DNA of 64,000 nt, taken from Tragulus kanchil (lineage: Eukaryota; Chordata; Mammalia; Artiodactyla; Tragulidae). The stretch spans positions 178,217,501 through 178,281,500 of the forward strand of contig JAIOJX010000004.1 of NCBI GenBank assembly GCA_022376925.1, read 5' to 3'. The position numbers and the translations under genes were made by a program. Below, piece by piece: positions 35,001 through 47,178 of the stretch; position 1 is the first letter of the stretch; the number at the start of each line of letters is the position of its first letter. Under the pieces are notes generated by a model that saw only the letters and a program-made list of their open reading frames with translations, ran no database searches and was not told the DNA's origin.

Positions 35001-35165
35001 TTTCCTTAGTGCCAACTGGGGACCAGACTCTGTGGCAAGTGCTGTGATTACATCTCATTTATCCTCAGCACAGTCCAATGAGAGAGGCATTATATTCTTT
35101 CAATCTGATGGAAGAGAAAAATGGATGCTTGGAAAGTTTTCTTCACTTGGCTGGGTAATAAGGAT
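35000..35165 (+). repeat. MIR fragment
   Basis: CTGTGGCAAGTGCTGTGATT, TTTATCCTCAGCACAGTCC, then TTTTCTTCACTTGGCTGGGT follow the MIR order. Confidence 0.6.
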
Positions 35166-35280
35166 GGTTAGCAATGAAATCAGTTTTTGAAGCCAGGTCT
35201 ATTGGATATGTTTTTGATGTGGACCATTTTTAAAGTCTCCGTTGAATTTGTGACAACATTGCTTCTGTTTTATGTTTTGA

Positions 35281-35388
35281 TGTTTTGGCCCCAAAGCATG
35301 CGAGATCATTGCCCAGGAACAGGGATAGAACCCACACCTCCAGCACTGGAAGTTGAAGTCTTACCCACTGGACCACCAGGGAAGTCCC
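35281..35388 (-). mobile_element. Short tRNA-type SINE, antisense
   Basis: GGAACAGGGATAGAACCC, TTACCCACTGGACCACCAGG, GAAGTCCC. Confidence 0.8.
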
Positions 35389-35689
35389 TGGATGTATTTT
35401 CCATCAAAACAATACTTCATATTCCAAACAGCTCCCAGAGCAGGAATTCCACCTCCAGTTTTCTTCTCCAATGCCTCCTGCTTCTACCCTCCCCACCCCC
35501 AAATCCTGTCGCAAAACTCTACCTTCTGTGTTAGTCTTGGACTCGAGGCTCTAATATCCCCATGTGTGCCCCCCGCCCTTCGTCCCTGGGCAGTTCCTGA
35601 GCTAGACTGAAAACTGTGATATAGGATCATCTGTGAATAATGAAACGACAGTATCCACAGTAAGAGCCCACATGATGAGGAATGATGTG

Positions 35690-35860
35690 AGGAATGGGTA
35701 CATCATCTTCAACCTTCAGAACCCTCCTACGAAGGAGCTATCAGTATTATCACAATTCTGTGGATGAGCAAACTGAGAATGAGAAGACTATTCAAAGTCA
35801 CGGCGCTAGGAGGTGTCATGCCAGGATTTAAACTGGGATCTGCACTTTTCAGAATACACA
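35690..35860 (+). repeat. MIR fragment next to GRAP2 exon 4
   Basis: CCTACGAAGGAGCTATCAG, GTGGATGAGCAAACTGAGA, CCAGGATTTAAACTGGGATC match the MIR core order. Ends about 100 bp from the exon 4 donor. Confidence 0.6.
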
Positions 35861-35956
35861 GGGACCTGCTCATCAAATGGATGGGCCTCGTGGTTCACGT
35901 ACAAGCCACCCTGGCCAGAATCTCTGGATTGGGGCCAATGGGGACCGGCAGCATAC

Positions 35957-36125
35957 CTGCTCCTCCCGGGTCCTATCCCTCAGAAAGATCTGCTTCTGTT
36001 TGGAGATGGAGTTCATCCGGTAGTAGTCCACCAGCTTGTTGAGGGATGGAAACTTCTCTGTCCACAGGAAGTAATTACCCTTGTTGTCTCTCATGACTTT
36101 GAAGTGCTGCACGTCATCCTCATGC
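35957..36125 (-). CDS. GRAP2: GRAP2 coding exon 4: second half of SH2
   Basis: The 169-nt exon completes the split Arg (AG|G) and encodes HEDDVQHFKVMRDNKGNYF, then LWTEKFPSLNKLVDYYR and MNSISKQKQIFLRDRTREEQ. The YFLW tryptophan is the EF-loop residue that, in GRB2-family SH2 domains, forces a turn in the peptide and selects Asn at +2. LVDYYR and QIFLRD are the closing SH2 strands. The acceptor is GCTCTTTAG and the donor GTATGC. This is the only fully coding internal exon present once, because it falls in a non-duplicated stretch. Confidence 0.96.
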
Positions 36126-36334
36126 CTAAAGAGCAAGGCAGATCCACATTGTCTTATTACGGGGTGCGCAAGTCTCCACCTTCGGGGCTGATTGCATCCA
36201 GGGATGCTGGAGTTCTGTTTGGGCAGGAAGTGGAGTTAGGGGTGGCTGGCCCACCTCCCTGGGCAGGAGGGCTGGTCCAGTCAAACTCTAGGAGAGATCT
36301 GTGGGAGGGACCACTCAGGATCTAGGCTGGGCTA

Positions 36335-36472
36335 GAGGGTTGTTCTGTTTTTGTTTTTATGGCCACATGGCTGGCAGGATCTTAGTTCCTCCATCAGGAA
36401 TTGAACCTACATCCACCACAGCAGTGAAAGCTTAAGTCCTAACCACTGGACCACTGCAGAACTCCTGAGAAG
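36335..36472 (-). mobile_element. Short tRNA-type SINE, antisense
   Basis: TGGCCACATGGCTGGCAGGA, TCAGGAATTGAACCTACA, CCTAACCACTGGACCACTG. Confidence 0.78.
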
Positions 36473-37530
36473 AGATTTTTTTTAACATGAGCAGAAGGTA
36501 ATCTTTCTTCTAATACTGGAATTGCCCTTTTACAGGAAAAAAAAAAATGTTCCAAGTGCTTTAAAGACTACAAGGTAAAGGGCTTTTAAAACAATGTTTA
36601 TTTGAAGTGTGCCAGTGCCTGAGACCTCACCAGGCTAAGGACTCTGCCAAGATTCAGAGGGGAGGAGTTTTTCAAGCCCTTGCTTTCTTTCTGTTCATGG
36701 AAATACTTTGAACCAGCTCCTTTAAGCTCATAAGCGACCCTGAGAAATCTGTCACTCTTTGTTCTCCACATAATGAGGATCTCTTGGTCTTGTTTTGCAT
36801 AAATAAGGTTACAAAGTATTTTGAACTTTTGGGGAGAAAAATGAGTGGAGGTTCTGAGAGGTGGAGGGGCTTGGTCAAGGTCATCGCGAAGGGCAGAGCT
36901 GAGGCAAGGACCCTGGTTCTCTGAGTCCAGTCTGAGCTGGGACACATGTAAACTTTTTTTTTTCATGCTATCTTCTTTTTAGATCAGCACCTTTGACACT
37001 AGCTGGCCTCACAAGCGATGGAGCATGTTTGTATCAGGGATGGAGGCACTGGACTTTATTCCCTGGAAAAGGGAGACTGGGCCTTTACTAACAGCTCCAG
37101 CCTTTCTCCATCACCACGTCATGCTTGTTCGGATGTCAAGGTTTTGTTTTTTTTTTTTCATCAAATGGATATACACATTTATGTCTAAAAATAAACGGGT
37201 GTTATTGATACCAGTTGCATGACCCAGCAGAAAGGTCACAAATTTAGAGTGTCGGAGAGTAAAGCTACCTCTCTCTAAGGGATGGGTTTAGAGGTCTGTG
37301 TTCACAGGGGACAGGAATTCCAGTCTCCTCCTCATCTTCTGTGGAGGCTCTGCTCAGAGCCACGTGAACCCCGTGCAGTGACCTCTGCTTAACTACCTCG
37401 GGGGTCAGAGCTGAAATACGTGGCAACCATTGCCCTTCCTCTTTCACAGATGCTTTCTTCACTCCACCACCACATGGCTCAACTCAGAGTCACCCCTGCC
37501 CACATCTGGGTGAGGAGGAGGAAATATTCT
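36473..37530. other. GRAP2 intron 3, mostly unannotated
   Basis: A MIR-like stretch near 36840-36935 (GGGGCTTGGTCAAGGTCAT). Nothing else recognised. Confidence 0.5.
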
Positions 37531-39699
37531 TGTGATCCAGTTATTCATCCACCACCTCTTAGTCAAAAAACTCGGAATGAAAGACATTAACCCTTTCACT
37601 CCCGGGTGCTGAGGAGGATGCAGGTCAGGACTACGCTTGGTCATCCAGGCAACCAGGCATCCAGGCAATGGAGAGAGAGGGGCTGGATCATGGTTTTGGG
37701 GTCTGAGGGGGCAGAGAAAGGGTGTAACTCAGGGCTCTGGAGGCTAAGTCTAGTGTTTCTGACTCTTAACAAATCCTAAGTGATAGAACATTACAATTAG
37801 CTCTTAATTATCTGTGTCAGGGCAGAAAGCAGCTGCATAAATAAATTAAAGTGATTTTGCTTTGGAATATATTATACTGCATTTCTGCTGGAAAGGTAAG
37901 ACGGATTACGGTAGTAATCACCATCACAAGCCCGCACGGCCTCAGTGGCAGGGAAGACCACGGCGGACGTCAAGGCTGGTCGTTCTCTGTAGAATTCAAT
38001 TTAATCAATAAATAAGAAACCCTACTTCCTCACTGAAAACGCCAGCCTCGAGAATATCGTGTGACCCAAAGGCACCCAGAGATGCCTTTCCACCTAACGC
38101 GTTGCTTGGTACCACCTCTAATCATGGCCCTGAAGAAATAGGCTTGAATTATAAGATTTATTAACAGAGACACATTTCATTAATTAAGACCTAACAAGCT
38201 TCAGAGTTTGTGAGACATCAATATTGGCCTGAACTGAAATTCACCGTCACCCAAGCTGTGAAAAAGAAAGCCTTCGTTAAGGGGAATCAAGAGTTTAAGC
38301 CAGCCTGCAAGGGCATGCTTAGGAGACCAAGCTATTCCTGAGCTCTCCAGGCACACACACGCATACACCTGCTTGCCCCTTTATTTTTAAGTCCTTCCTA
38401 CTTATTCATTAACATGCACTTTCTTTCTAAATAGGAATGCAGCCTCTGTTGATTACCCGGAGATTGGACTTCGGAACTTAAAGCCGCCCGCCCTTCCAAA
38501 TCTCTCGCAGAATCCAGACCGCGCTTCTGATCACGTAGCTTGCCAGCGAGGCCTCCGGGGACAGGCTGCCGCGCCGCTCGCGGTACTGCCACTGCCGCTC
38601 TTGCACCCATTGTACGGAGCAAACTTACCCGGGTTAGCTGTGATCCAGTATCACCCTCTTAGTCAAAAACTCGGAATGAAAGACATTAACCCTTTCACTC
38701 CCGGGTGCTGAGGAGGATGCAGGTCAGGACTACGCTTGGTCATCCAGGCAACCAGGCATCCAGGCAATGGAGAGAGGGCTGGATCATGGTTTTGGGGTCT
38801 GAGGGGCAGAGAAAGGTGTAACTCAGGGCTCTGGAGGCTAAGTCTAGTGTTTCTGACTCTTAACAAATCCTAAGTGATAGAACATTACAATTAGCTCTTA
38901 ATTATCTGTGTCAGGGCAGAAAGCAGCTGCATAAATAAATTAAAGTGATTTTGCTTTGGAATATATTATACTGCATTTCTGCTGGAAAGGTAAGACGGAT
39001 TACGGTAGTAATCACCATCACAAGCCCGCACGGCCTCAGTGGCAGGGAAGACCACGGCGGACGTCAAGGCTGGTCGTTCTCTGTAGAATTCAATTTAATC
39101 AATAAATAAGAAACCCTACTTCCTCACTGAAAACGCCAGCCTCGAGAATATCGTGTGACCCAAAGGCACCCAGAGATGCCTTTCCACCTAACGCGTTGCT
39201 TGGTACCACCTCTAATCATGGCCCTGAAGAAATAGGCTTGAATTATAAGATTTATTAACAGAGACACATTTCATTAATTAAGACCTAACAAGCTTCAGAG
39301 TTTGTGAGACATCAATATTGGCCTGAACTGAAATTCACCGTCACCCAAGCTGTGAAAAAGAAAGCCTTCGTTAAGGGGAATCAAGAGTTTAAGCCAGCCT
39401 GCAAGGGCATGCTTAGGAGACCAAGCTATTCCTGAGCTCTCCAGGCACACACACGCATACACCTGCTTGCCCCTTTATTTTTAAGTCCTTCCTACTTATT
39501 CATTAACATGCACTTTCTTTCTAAATAGGAATGCAGCCTCTGTTGATTACCCGGAGATTGGACTTCGGAACTTAAAGCCGCCCGCCCTTCCAAATCTCTC
39601 GCAGAATCCAGACCGCGCTTCTGATCACGTAGCTTGCCAGCGAGGCCTCCGGGGACAGGCTGCCGCGCCGCTCGCGGTACTGCCACTGCCGCTCTTGCA
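37531..39699. repeat. Tandem block 10 (offset 1094-1108 bp)
   Basis: 37531-38605 recurs at 38639-39699. Five homopolymer or short-repeat losses lie within the first ~180 bp of the second unit (for example the GA run near 37670 versus 38769). 33 unmatched bases fill the junction. Confidence 0.94.
37940..38450. other. Intron stretch without a recognised repeat (also 39034-39545)
   Basis: AT-rich unique sequence with no SINE/LINE signature. May be a conserved noncoding segment, but this cannot be judged from one sequence. Confidence 0.3.
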
Positions 39700-39837
39700 C
39701 TTTCACATGTGGTCACCAAGTCTGAGGTGTGACTCGCAATCCCCAACACACTGACCACACGCCGTGTGTTCAGACGTGGGGCTTCTGCGTGTGGGGCTGT
39801 GTCATGTTAAACCGAGTCACTTCCTTCCCAGGGGTGG

Positions 39838-40015
39838 GGAGGAGGGGTGCTGCACCTTGGCGAGCCTTGGGTGTCTCGGGCCCCCCGCCCCAGGCCTCCG
39901 GGGCTCAGCGCGGCCGCCGCCAGTCGTGCTGTGTTCCAGAGCGTGGAGGCAGCCTTCCCTTCTGTGCAGCCGCCTGCGACTACAGGTGTGTCCCACGGCG
40001 GTGGCCGGGGCTGCT
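39838..40015. other. CpG-rich patch in GRAP2 intron 3 (second copy 40937-41114)
   Basis: Dense CG dinucleotides around GCGCGGCCGCCGCCAG and a poly-C/CCGCCCC run. Too short to call a CpG island with confidence; an internal promoter is speculative. Confidence 0.35.
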
Positions 40016-40079
40016 GCTTTTTCTCTTCCCTTCTTCAGACACACATTCGCAGTAAAAGAAAAGGCTGAGATCCCAACCC

Positions 40080-40348
40080 CGGACTTTGCCTGGTGGTACA
40101 GTGGATTAGAATCCACCTGCTTCTGCAGGGGACATGGGTTTGATCCCTCATCTGGGAAGATTCCACATGCTGTGGAGCAACTAAACCCAAACTATGGAAC
40201 CTGGGTGCCTGGAGCCTGTGCTCCATAACACGAGACGCCACCGCGATGCACCGCGACGAGGAGGAGCTCCACTCGCTGCGACTGGAGAAAGCCTGCACGC
40301 AGCAACAGAGACCCGGTGCAGCCAAAAATAAACTCATTAATTAAAAAA
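40080..40348 (+). mobile_element. tRNA-Glu SINE (further copies 41179-41447, 42423-42554 partial)
   Basis: GGACTTTGCCTGGTGGTACAG A box, GGTTTGATCCC B box, body ending GCAGCCAAAAATAAACTC. The third occurrence contains only the 3' half because a tandem unit starts inside the element. Confidence 0.86.
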
Positions 40349-41832
40349 CACTTGCAGCCCCAAGATGGATGTGGACCACTGGAAATTCTCTTTTCCTCCT
40401 CCCTTCCCAGTCTCCTTCTGCAGACACTCCTCCAGCACCTGTTGGGTACAGGGTGCTGTAAAATGCACAGGGATGAAGTTGATGGAAATCCTGTCTTTCC
40501 AGAAGCCCCTGGGCTGGAGGGGGAGGCAGACGGATGGACTGATCCATGTACTTTGGGTCACAAACTAAGGAGTCACATACATGTGTTTATGGGAGAAAAG
40601 TGGACGGCACCGCTCTTTTTTGCACTTTCAAAGAATGCATGTTGATTACCCGGAGATTGGACTTCGGAACTTAAAGCCGCCCGCCCTTCCAAATCTCTCG
40701 CAGAATCCAGACCGCGCTTCTGATCACGTAGCTTGCCAGCGAGGCCTCCGGGGACAGGCTGCCGCGCCGCTCGCGGTACTGCCACTGCCGCTCTTGCACT
40801 TTCACATGTGGTCACCAAGTCTGAGGTGTGACTCGCAATCCCCAACACACTGACCACACGCCGTGTGTTCAGACGTGGGGCTTCTGCGTGTGGGGCTGTG
40901 TCATGTTAAACCGAGTCACTTCCTTCCCAGGGGTGGGGAGGAGGGGTGCTGCACCTTGGCGAGCCTTGGGTGTCTCGGGCCCCCCGCCCCAGGCCTCCGG
41001 GGCTCAGCGCGGCCGCCGCCAGTCGTGCTGTGTTCCAGAGCGTGGAGGCAGCCTTCCCTTCTGTGCAGCCGCCTGCGACTACAGGTGTGTCCCACGGCGG
41101 TGGCCGGGGCTGCTGCTTTTTCTCTTCCCTTCTTCAGACACACATTCGCAGTAAAAGAAAAGGCTGAGATCCCAACCCCGGACTTTGCCTGGTGGTACAG
41201 TGGATTAGAATCCACCTGCTTCTGCAGGGGACATGGGTTTGATCCCTCATCTGGGAAGATTCCACATGCTGTGGAGCAACTAAACCCAAACTATGGAACC
41301 TGGGTGCCTGGAGCCTGTGCTCCATAACACGAGACGCCACCGCGATGCACCGCGACGAGGAGGAGCTCCACTCGCTGCGACTGGAGAAAGCCTGCACGCA
41401 GCAACAGAGACCCGGTGCAGCCAAAAATAAACTCATTAATTAAAAAACACTTGCAGCCCCAAGATGGATGTGGACCACTGGAAATTCTCTTTTCCTCCTC
41501 CCTTCCCAGTCTCCTTCTGCAGACACTCCTCCAGCACCTGTTGGGTACAGGGTGCTGTAAAATGCACAGGGATGAAGTTGATGGAAATCCTGTCTTTCCA
41601 GAAGCCCCTGGGCTGGAGGGGGAGGCAGACGGATGGACTGATCCATGTACTTTGGGTCACAAACTAAGGAGTCACATACATGTGTTTATGGGAGAAAAGT
41701 GGACGGCACCACCGTCGACCAAGTGCCCAAGCCCCTTGCCACCGTGCTCCTGAGGGAAAGGTCTCCTTTAAGAGGTCACCTTGTCGCCTCAGGGCTTCAG
41801 TAGGTCAGGGCAAAGTCAGGGATAGCCGGTAC

Positions 41833-41952
41833 CTGACAGATATGGAGAAGTCCCCGGGGGAGCTCTGGCTGGCCCGAATGATGAAGCAACCAAGTTCCTT
41901 GCCCATCAGCAAGCTCTCTGCCTGGTGTCGCGAGAGGCCTTCGTGAAACCAT
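41833..41952 (-). CDS. GRAP2: GRAP2 coding exon 3: redundant copy
   Basis: Same exon sequence as 42940-43059, offset 1107 bp, inside the first unit of the block 41311-43532. Splice sites are intact. The flanking intron differs at a few bases between copies, for example the GC-rich run near 41994-42010 versus 43098-43115. Likely an assembly duplicate. Confidence 0.9.
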
Positions 41953-42939
41953 CTATCAGGTGAGACAAAAACAGAGGATCTTGGTGAGACGCCAGACGGA
42001 CGCGGGTGGGGGTAGGGAGGGAAGGAAGTCGAGGAGAGGTGACCCACAGGGAGAGAGGCTGAGGAGAGGCCCCAGAGGGGGCAGGCGCGTTTGAAACCAA
42101 ACAAACAGTCTAGCAGCTTGCAGGTGAGGCCAGCTTTCCTCTTGAGGCATCTCCTGTTCCATTCTCCCCCAAGGAGACGTCTTTCTTCCGTTTGCTTGGA
42201 AATCCTGAACCACGGAAATGTGCCACTGCACGAAAGGGGGCAGCGGGAGTGACTCCGCGCGGGAGCGGCCACCTGCCGGCGGCTGTAAGAAGAGCACCTC
42301 CAGAAAGGACCTGCAGGGGCAGAGGACGCGCCAGGAGGATCGGGACCCCTTCGGGCGCTGGGGACAACGGGCAGGGCCCTTGGGCGCCGGCTCCAGGCTG
42401 AAACCCTGGTGGCTGGGAAGAAGAGCCTGTGCTCCATAACACGAGACGCCACCGCGATGCACCGAGGAGGAGCTCCACTCGCTGCGACTGGAGAAAGCCT
42501 GCACGCAGCAACAGAGACCCGGTGCAGCCAAAAATAAACTCATTAATTAAAAAACACTTGCAGCCCCAAGATGGATGTGGACCACTGGAAATTCTCTTTT
42601 CCTCCTCCCTTCCCAGTCTCCTTCTGCAGACACTCCTCCAGCACCTGTTGGGTACAGGGTGCTGTAAAATGCACAGGGATGAAGTTGATGGAAATCCTGT
42701 CTTTCCAGAAGCCCCTGGGCTGGAGGGGGAGGCAGACGGATGGACTGATCCATGTACTTTGGGTCACAAACTAAGGAGTCACATACATGTGTTTATGGGA
42801 GAAAAGTGGACGGCACCACCGTCGACCAAGTGCCCAAGCCCCTTGCCACCGTGCTCCTGAGGGAAAGGTCTCCTTTAAGAGGTCACCTTGTCGCCTCAGG
42901 GCTTCAGTAGGTCAGGGCAAAGTCAGGGATAGCCGGTAC

Positions 42940-43059
42940 CTGACAGATATGGAGAAGTCCCCGGGGGAGCTCTGGCTGGCCCGAATGATGAAGCAACCAA
43001 GTTCCTTGCCCATCAGCAAGCTCTCTGCCTGGTGTCGCGAGAGGCCTTCGTGAAACCAT
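42940..43059 (-). CDS. GRAP2: GRAP2 coding exon 3: first half of SH2 (downstream copy)
   Basis: The 120-nt exon begins with A completing the split codon, then WFHEGLSRHQAESLLMGKEL, GCFIIRASQSSPGDFSISV and AG of a split Arg codon. WFHEG is the SH2 start. The FIIRASQS segment carries the invariant phosphotyrosine-binding Arg of the FLVRES motif. The acceptor is CACCTGATAG and the donor GTACCGG. The SH2 of this family prefers pYxN ligands such as LAT. The second copy is at 41833-41952. Confidence 0.94.
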
Positions 43060-43532
43060 CTATCAGGTGAGACAAAAACAGAGGATCTTGGTGAGACGGC
43101 AGACGGGCGGGGGTGGGGGTAGGGAGGGAAGGAAGTCGAGGAGAGGTGACCCACAGGGAGAGAGGCTGAGGAGAGGCCCCAGAGGGGGCAGGCGCGTTTG
43201 AAACCAAACAAACAGTCTAGCAGCTTGCAGGTGAGGCCAGCTTTCCTCTTGAGGCATCTCCTGTTCCATTCTCCCCCAAGGAGACGTCTTTCTTCCGTTT
43301 GCTTGGAAATCCTGAACCACGGAAATGTGCCACTGCACGAAAGGGGGCAGCGGGAGTGACTCCGCGCGGGAGCGGCCACCTGCCGGCGGCTGTAAGAAGA
43401 GCACCTCCAGAAAGGACCTGCAGGGGCAGAGGACGCGCCAGGAGGATCGGGACCCCTTCGGGCGCTGGGGACAACGGGCAGGGCCCTTGGGCGCCGGCTC
43501 CAGGCTGAAACCCTGGTGGCTGGGAAGAAGAG

Positions 43533-45822
43533 TCACAGCAGAGGGTCCCTGGGTGGCGTGGGGCGGGAGCGGCTGTGCCCTGTGCCTGGCAGACACTGAG
43601 GGGCGCCCAGAGAGGTCCCCGTGCACACCTGGAAATGAGCGAGGCCCGCAGCAGCTGGAGAGAGGCAGGAGTGTCTACAGCGCTGGCTCCTGGGCCCTCC
43701 CCCAAGAAACCAGTCTGGAAAATAACCTTCACTGTGGAAAAGAAGACTCCGAGGAGACACTGCTCTTTCAGGGGAGCGTGAAGGCGGCCGCCTTTGGAAG
43801 TGTCGCCGCAGGTGGCACAGCGTTTGTGGGAAAGCCCGAGCACTCACGGGCAGGCTAGACAAACAGTGGCTACAGCCACAGGGCAGGAGGCCAGGCACCT
43901 CTCTTAACCCCGACAGAGAGGAACACGTGTTCCCAGTCCCTCAGAGGCCAAGGGTGGGGCGTGTGGCTTTGCTGCAAAGGGGCTGCCAAATTGCTGCCCC
44001 CGGAAGGCGAGCATGTGTGCTCCTTTAAGGGAAACGTCCACCAGGCCTCTGAGAGCCGTTGCCTTGCGCTCTTTGGAATCGAGGAACTGAACGGACAGGT
44101 GGCGGGAAGACTTTCTTCCAGACCTGGGACTGCAGGGCAAGGTTGGTCGGGCTCTGAGGGGCCGGAAGCAGAGGGTTTCTGACCATCATCTGGAGATCCT
44201 GCCAGAGTATGGGCTGTACAAACCTACAGGACTGATGAGTGGCACCCGCGAGCAATATGATGGGGAGAGGAAAAGACTGGGACCCCTCGACAGCAGCCAT
44301 CCTCAGAGGAAATCCCTCGGGAAAGGGAGCAAATAGAGAGGGAACTGTTTAGAAAATACCCACTTGTCCTGCATCTGGAATATGTGAAGTGACTTGCAAA
44401 AATGTCCACACGTTACACGTGCAATGAATGCCAGGACTTCATAGTACATGTCGGTTCCAAAGCTATTCATTCCCTGAACAGCTTTTATCAGACAGGTACT
44501 GTGTGCTAGGCTCTCTGAGGATATATCTGAGGATATAGTGGATGTAGTGGTGAGGAGAACAGACAAGAACCCTCACGGGACTCACCTTCTAGTGGGGTGG
44601 GGGGAGACACACCATAAACAACAAAATGAGTAGAGTCTGGAGTGTGTCCACTGATGTGTTATGGGGTTGGGGGGGAGGAAATGAACACCGAGGAGAGGTG
44701 GGGAGAAGGAGTCACTTAGAATGTGGTGGGGAGGGCCTCATGAGAGGGAACATTCTGCCTGAAGGGGATGGGGGAGGAGAGAGAGGTGGGAGGAGAGCCA
44801 GGAGGAGGGATGTCCTGGAAGCCAAATGCAGAAAGCATTTCCGTGGGCGAGCAAGATTCACCACGTCGAATTATGCTGGCTGCCGATCCACCTCGGGACC
44901 TGCAGTGCACTTTGACTTTCGTGAAGAAGTTTCCAAGGAGTCACGGGGCTTCCGGGGAGAGTGGGAAGAGAGAGATGAGAGACAGTGAATATAAGGATTC
45001 TTTTGAAGAAGTGGAGTTGTAGCTGGAAGGGGATTTGGGATCGAGGGTTTTGTTGTTTGCTTCATGTTTGTTTTTTTTTTTTTGGTGATACAGGAGAGAG
45101 AAATCGCAGCATCTCTGCTTGCTGCCGGGGATGATCCAGCGAGAGGGAGGAAAGCGGTGTGGGAGAGAGGGGAGGACTTCTGCTCAAAGCACAGGCGGTT
45201 CTTTCCAAACAGCTGCAGGGAAGGCAGTGTCTGAGCAGTTGCAGGGTGTGGGTGGACGCACTGAGTCAGGACGGGTGGGGACAAAGGGGTTTTTCTGGGG
45301 GCCTCTGCTGTCCTGGAAGCCCGGCCGTCCGCTGAGAGTGTGCGGCGGGTGGGAAGGGGCTGCAGGCGTGCTGTGCTCACCGAGGAGGCGACAGGGCAGC
45401 CTCAAGGATCTCCTGGCAGAGGTCAGTGGTCATTCTGTCGGTTCGGTGGTCGGCACTGGTTCCCTGTGAGTGGTACGGCTGCACCTCACCCGAGTCACCA
45501 ACACCGCTTTGGTTTTCTAACAAAACCTTTGCTCCTTGACTAGACCCTGACTCTCAGACAAGATTAGATTTCTATCTAACCCTTGTGGTCAATTCTTGAG
45601 ACACACGTGACCTGATCTCAATGTTTCACTTCCTCTTTATGGAGGGAGTTTCCCCGACCTCTCTGACGGGTGCGAGCCTGGTTTCAGGAAGACCCAGGGC
45701 TTCGCACTGTCATCTTGGAACTGGGAAGGAGAGTGGGGAGGGCGATGGAGGAGAAGAGCCCTGTAGGAGCAGCCGCGGAGGTGGGGTGGCCGACGAGGCC
45801 CCCGCTGGAATTCTTGGAAACG
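43533..45822. other. GRAP2 intron 2, no repeat family firmly recognised
   Basis: GC-rich to about 44180, then purine-rich. Around 44470-44760 there is an old-repeat look (CAGGTACTGTGTGCTAGGCT, CACGGGACTCACCTTCTAG). Open frames up to 208 codons on opposing strands have no domains. Confidence 0.45.
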
Positions 45823-46078
45823 CCGTGGTTACAATTATAGATGACTTTGGCTTATAAATTAAAAATAGGCGATCCTTGCACATGGTATCAAATTCAAAAG
45901 AGAATGCCGTGAAATGCAAATCTCCCTCCCACCCCTGGCCTTCAGCTGCGTGGTTCCCTGTCCAGAGGCGACCATTTTTGACAGTGTCTGGGCCGGGCGG
46001 GGATAATTTTAGTGGCTACTGAAAAAGCAAGGGGAGGGTATGTGGGCAGGCCCATCTCTGCAGGCTGGAAATACTTAC

Positions 46079-46170
46079 CCAGGAAACTCGATGTCTATAA
46101 AATTCTTGGGCACATATCCTTCCTGGCTCCCAAGCTCCGCCTTGAACCACTCCTCTTGGTTACTTAAGAT
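46079..46170 (-). CDS. GRAP2: GRAP2 coding exon 2: redundant copy
   Basis: Same 92-nt exon as 47179-47270, with identical splice sites and coding sequence, offset exactly 1100 bp. It sits in the first unit of the tandem block 45823-48027. A transcript using both copies would encode half an SH3 domain twice and shift frame, because 92 is not a multiple of 3. Treat it as an assembly duplicate. Confidence 0.9.
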
Positions 46171-46299
46171 CTACAAAGGGGAGGAGGAAGGACAGAGGCA
46201 CTGAGGGGAGGACCAGGAGGAGCTGGAGTAAGGGGCTACAGGGCAAAGAACATTTGCAGGTCAAAGGCTTTTGGATTAGAGGAAAACAAGCCAAAGAAG

Positions 46300-46455
46300 G
46301 CTTCCCAGGGGATGCAGTTGCAAAGAGTTCGTCTGATGATGCAGGAGATGTGGGTTCTATCCCTGGGTTGGGAAGATCCCCTCCCCCAACCAGAGGAGCA
46401 AGTGGCAATCCACTCCAGTATTCTTGCCTGGGAAATCCCAAGGACAGGGGATCCA
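46300..46455 (+). mobile_element. Bov-tA SINE (second copy 47400-47555)
   Basis: GCTTCCCAGGGGATGCAGTTG head, GGGTTGGGAAGATCCCC, CCAGTATTCTTGCCTGGGAA, followed by an (AC)n microsatellite. Confidence 0.87.
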
Positions 46456-47178
46456 CATACACACACACACACACACACACCCCAGAGAAACCACAGACGC
46501 ACTGGAGTGGGGAGCAGCAGGCTTATCTTTGGAACTGGGCTTCTCTTGCCCCCAGTGTATTTTTGTACACTTGGGCCACCCCCTCCTGTGACCCTACCCT
46601 GGTGTGGCCTCCAAGATTCTGTCCACAGGGCTTCTCTAAACCCCCTTTCCCCACCTGTTTTGAAGATCTGTGTCTCAGATCTTAGCGCTTTAAGCGCCTT
46701 ATCTAGGCAGGTGGTTTCTCCTTCTCTGGCAGGTAACCCAGAACCTTTTACAAGTTTAGTTTGTTCTTACTTTTCACATGAGCGGGTTAAAACTTAAACA
46801 TCAAGTGGGAGCTAGCTTTGAAAACAACAGCTCTTTGTGTTCATATTCTGTGTTTGCCCAGTTTAGACTCAAGATACCTGGAACACCTTTTCAAAACTTG
46901 CTTTTGGACCCAGCTCATAGGCAAAACCGTGGTTACAATTATAGATGACTTTGGCTTATAAATTAAAAATAGGCGATCCTTGCACATGGTATCAAATTCA
47001 AAGAGAATGCCGTGAAATGCAAATCTCCTCCCACCCCTGGCCTTCAGCTGCGTGGTTCCCTGTCCAGAGGCGACCATTTTTGACAGTGTCTGGGCGGGCG
47101 GGATAATTTTAGTGGCTACTGAAAAAGCAAGGGGAGGGTATGTGGGCAGGCCCATCTCTGCAGGCTGGAAATACTTAC

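Larger units (their letters stand above)
39541..41710. repeat. Tandem block 11 (offset 1099 bp)
   Basis: 39541-40611 recurs at 40640-41710. It overlaps block 10, so 38449-38605, 39541-39699 and 40640-40798 are three copies of one stretch. Confidence 0.95.
41311..43532. repeat. Tandem block 12 (offset 1107-1112 bp), carries GRAP2 exon 3
   Basis: 41311-42425 recurs at 42423-43532. Five bases (CGACG step) are lost near 42463, close to the start of the second unit. The joint is seamless with a 3-bp shared GAG. Confidence 0.95.

Noticed and set aside
41805..42452. 215-codon frame containing the first SH2 half
   Set aside because: Only 41833-41952 is exon; the rest is intron on both sides of good splice sites.
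43217..43858. Opposing frames of 208 and 177 codons in GRAP2 intron 2
   Set aside because: GC-rich intron with long frames on both strands, no domain, and partly read-through of duplicated sequence.
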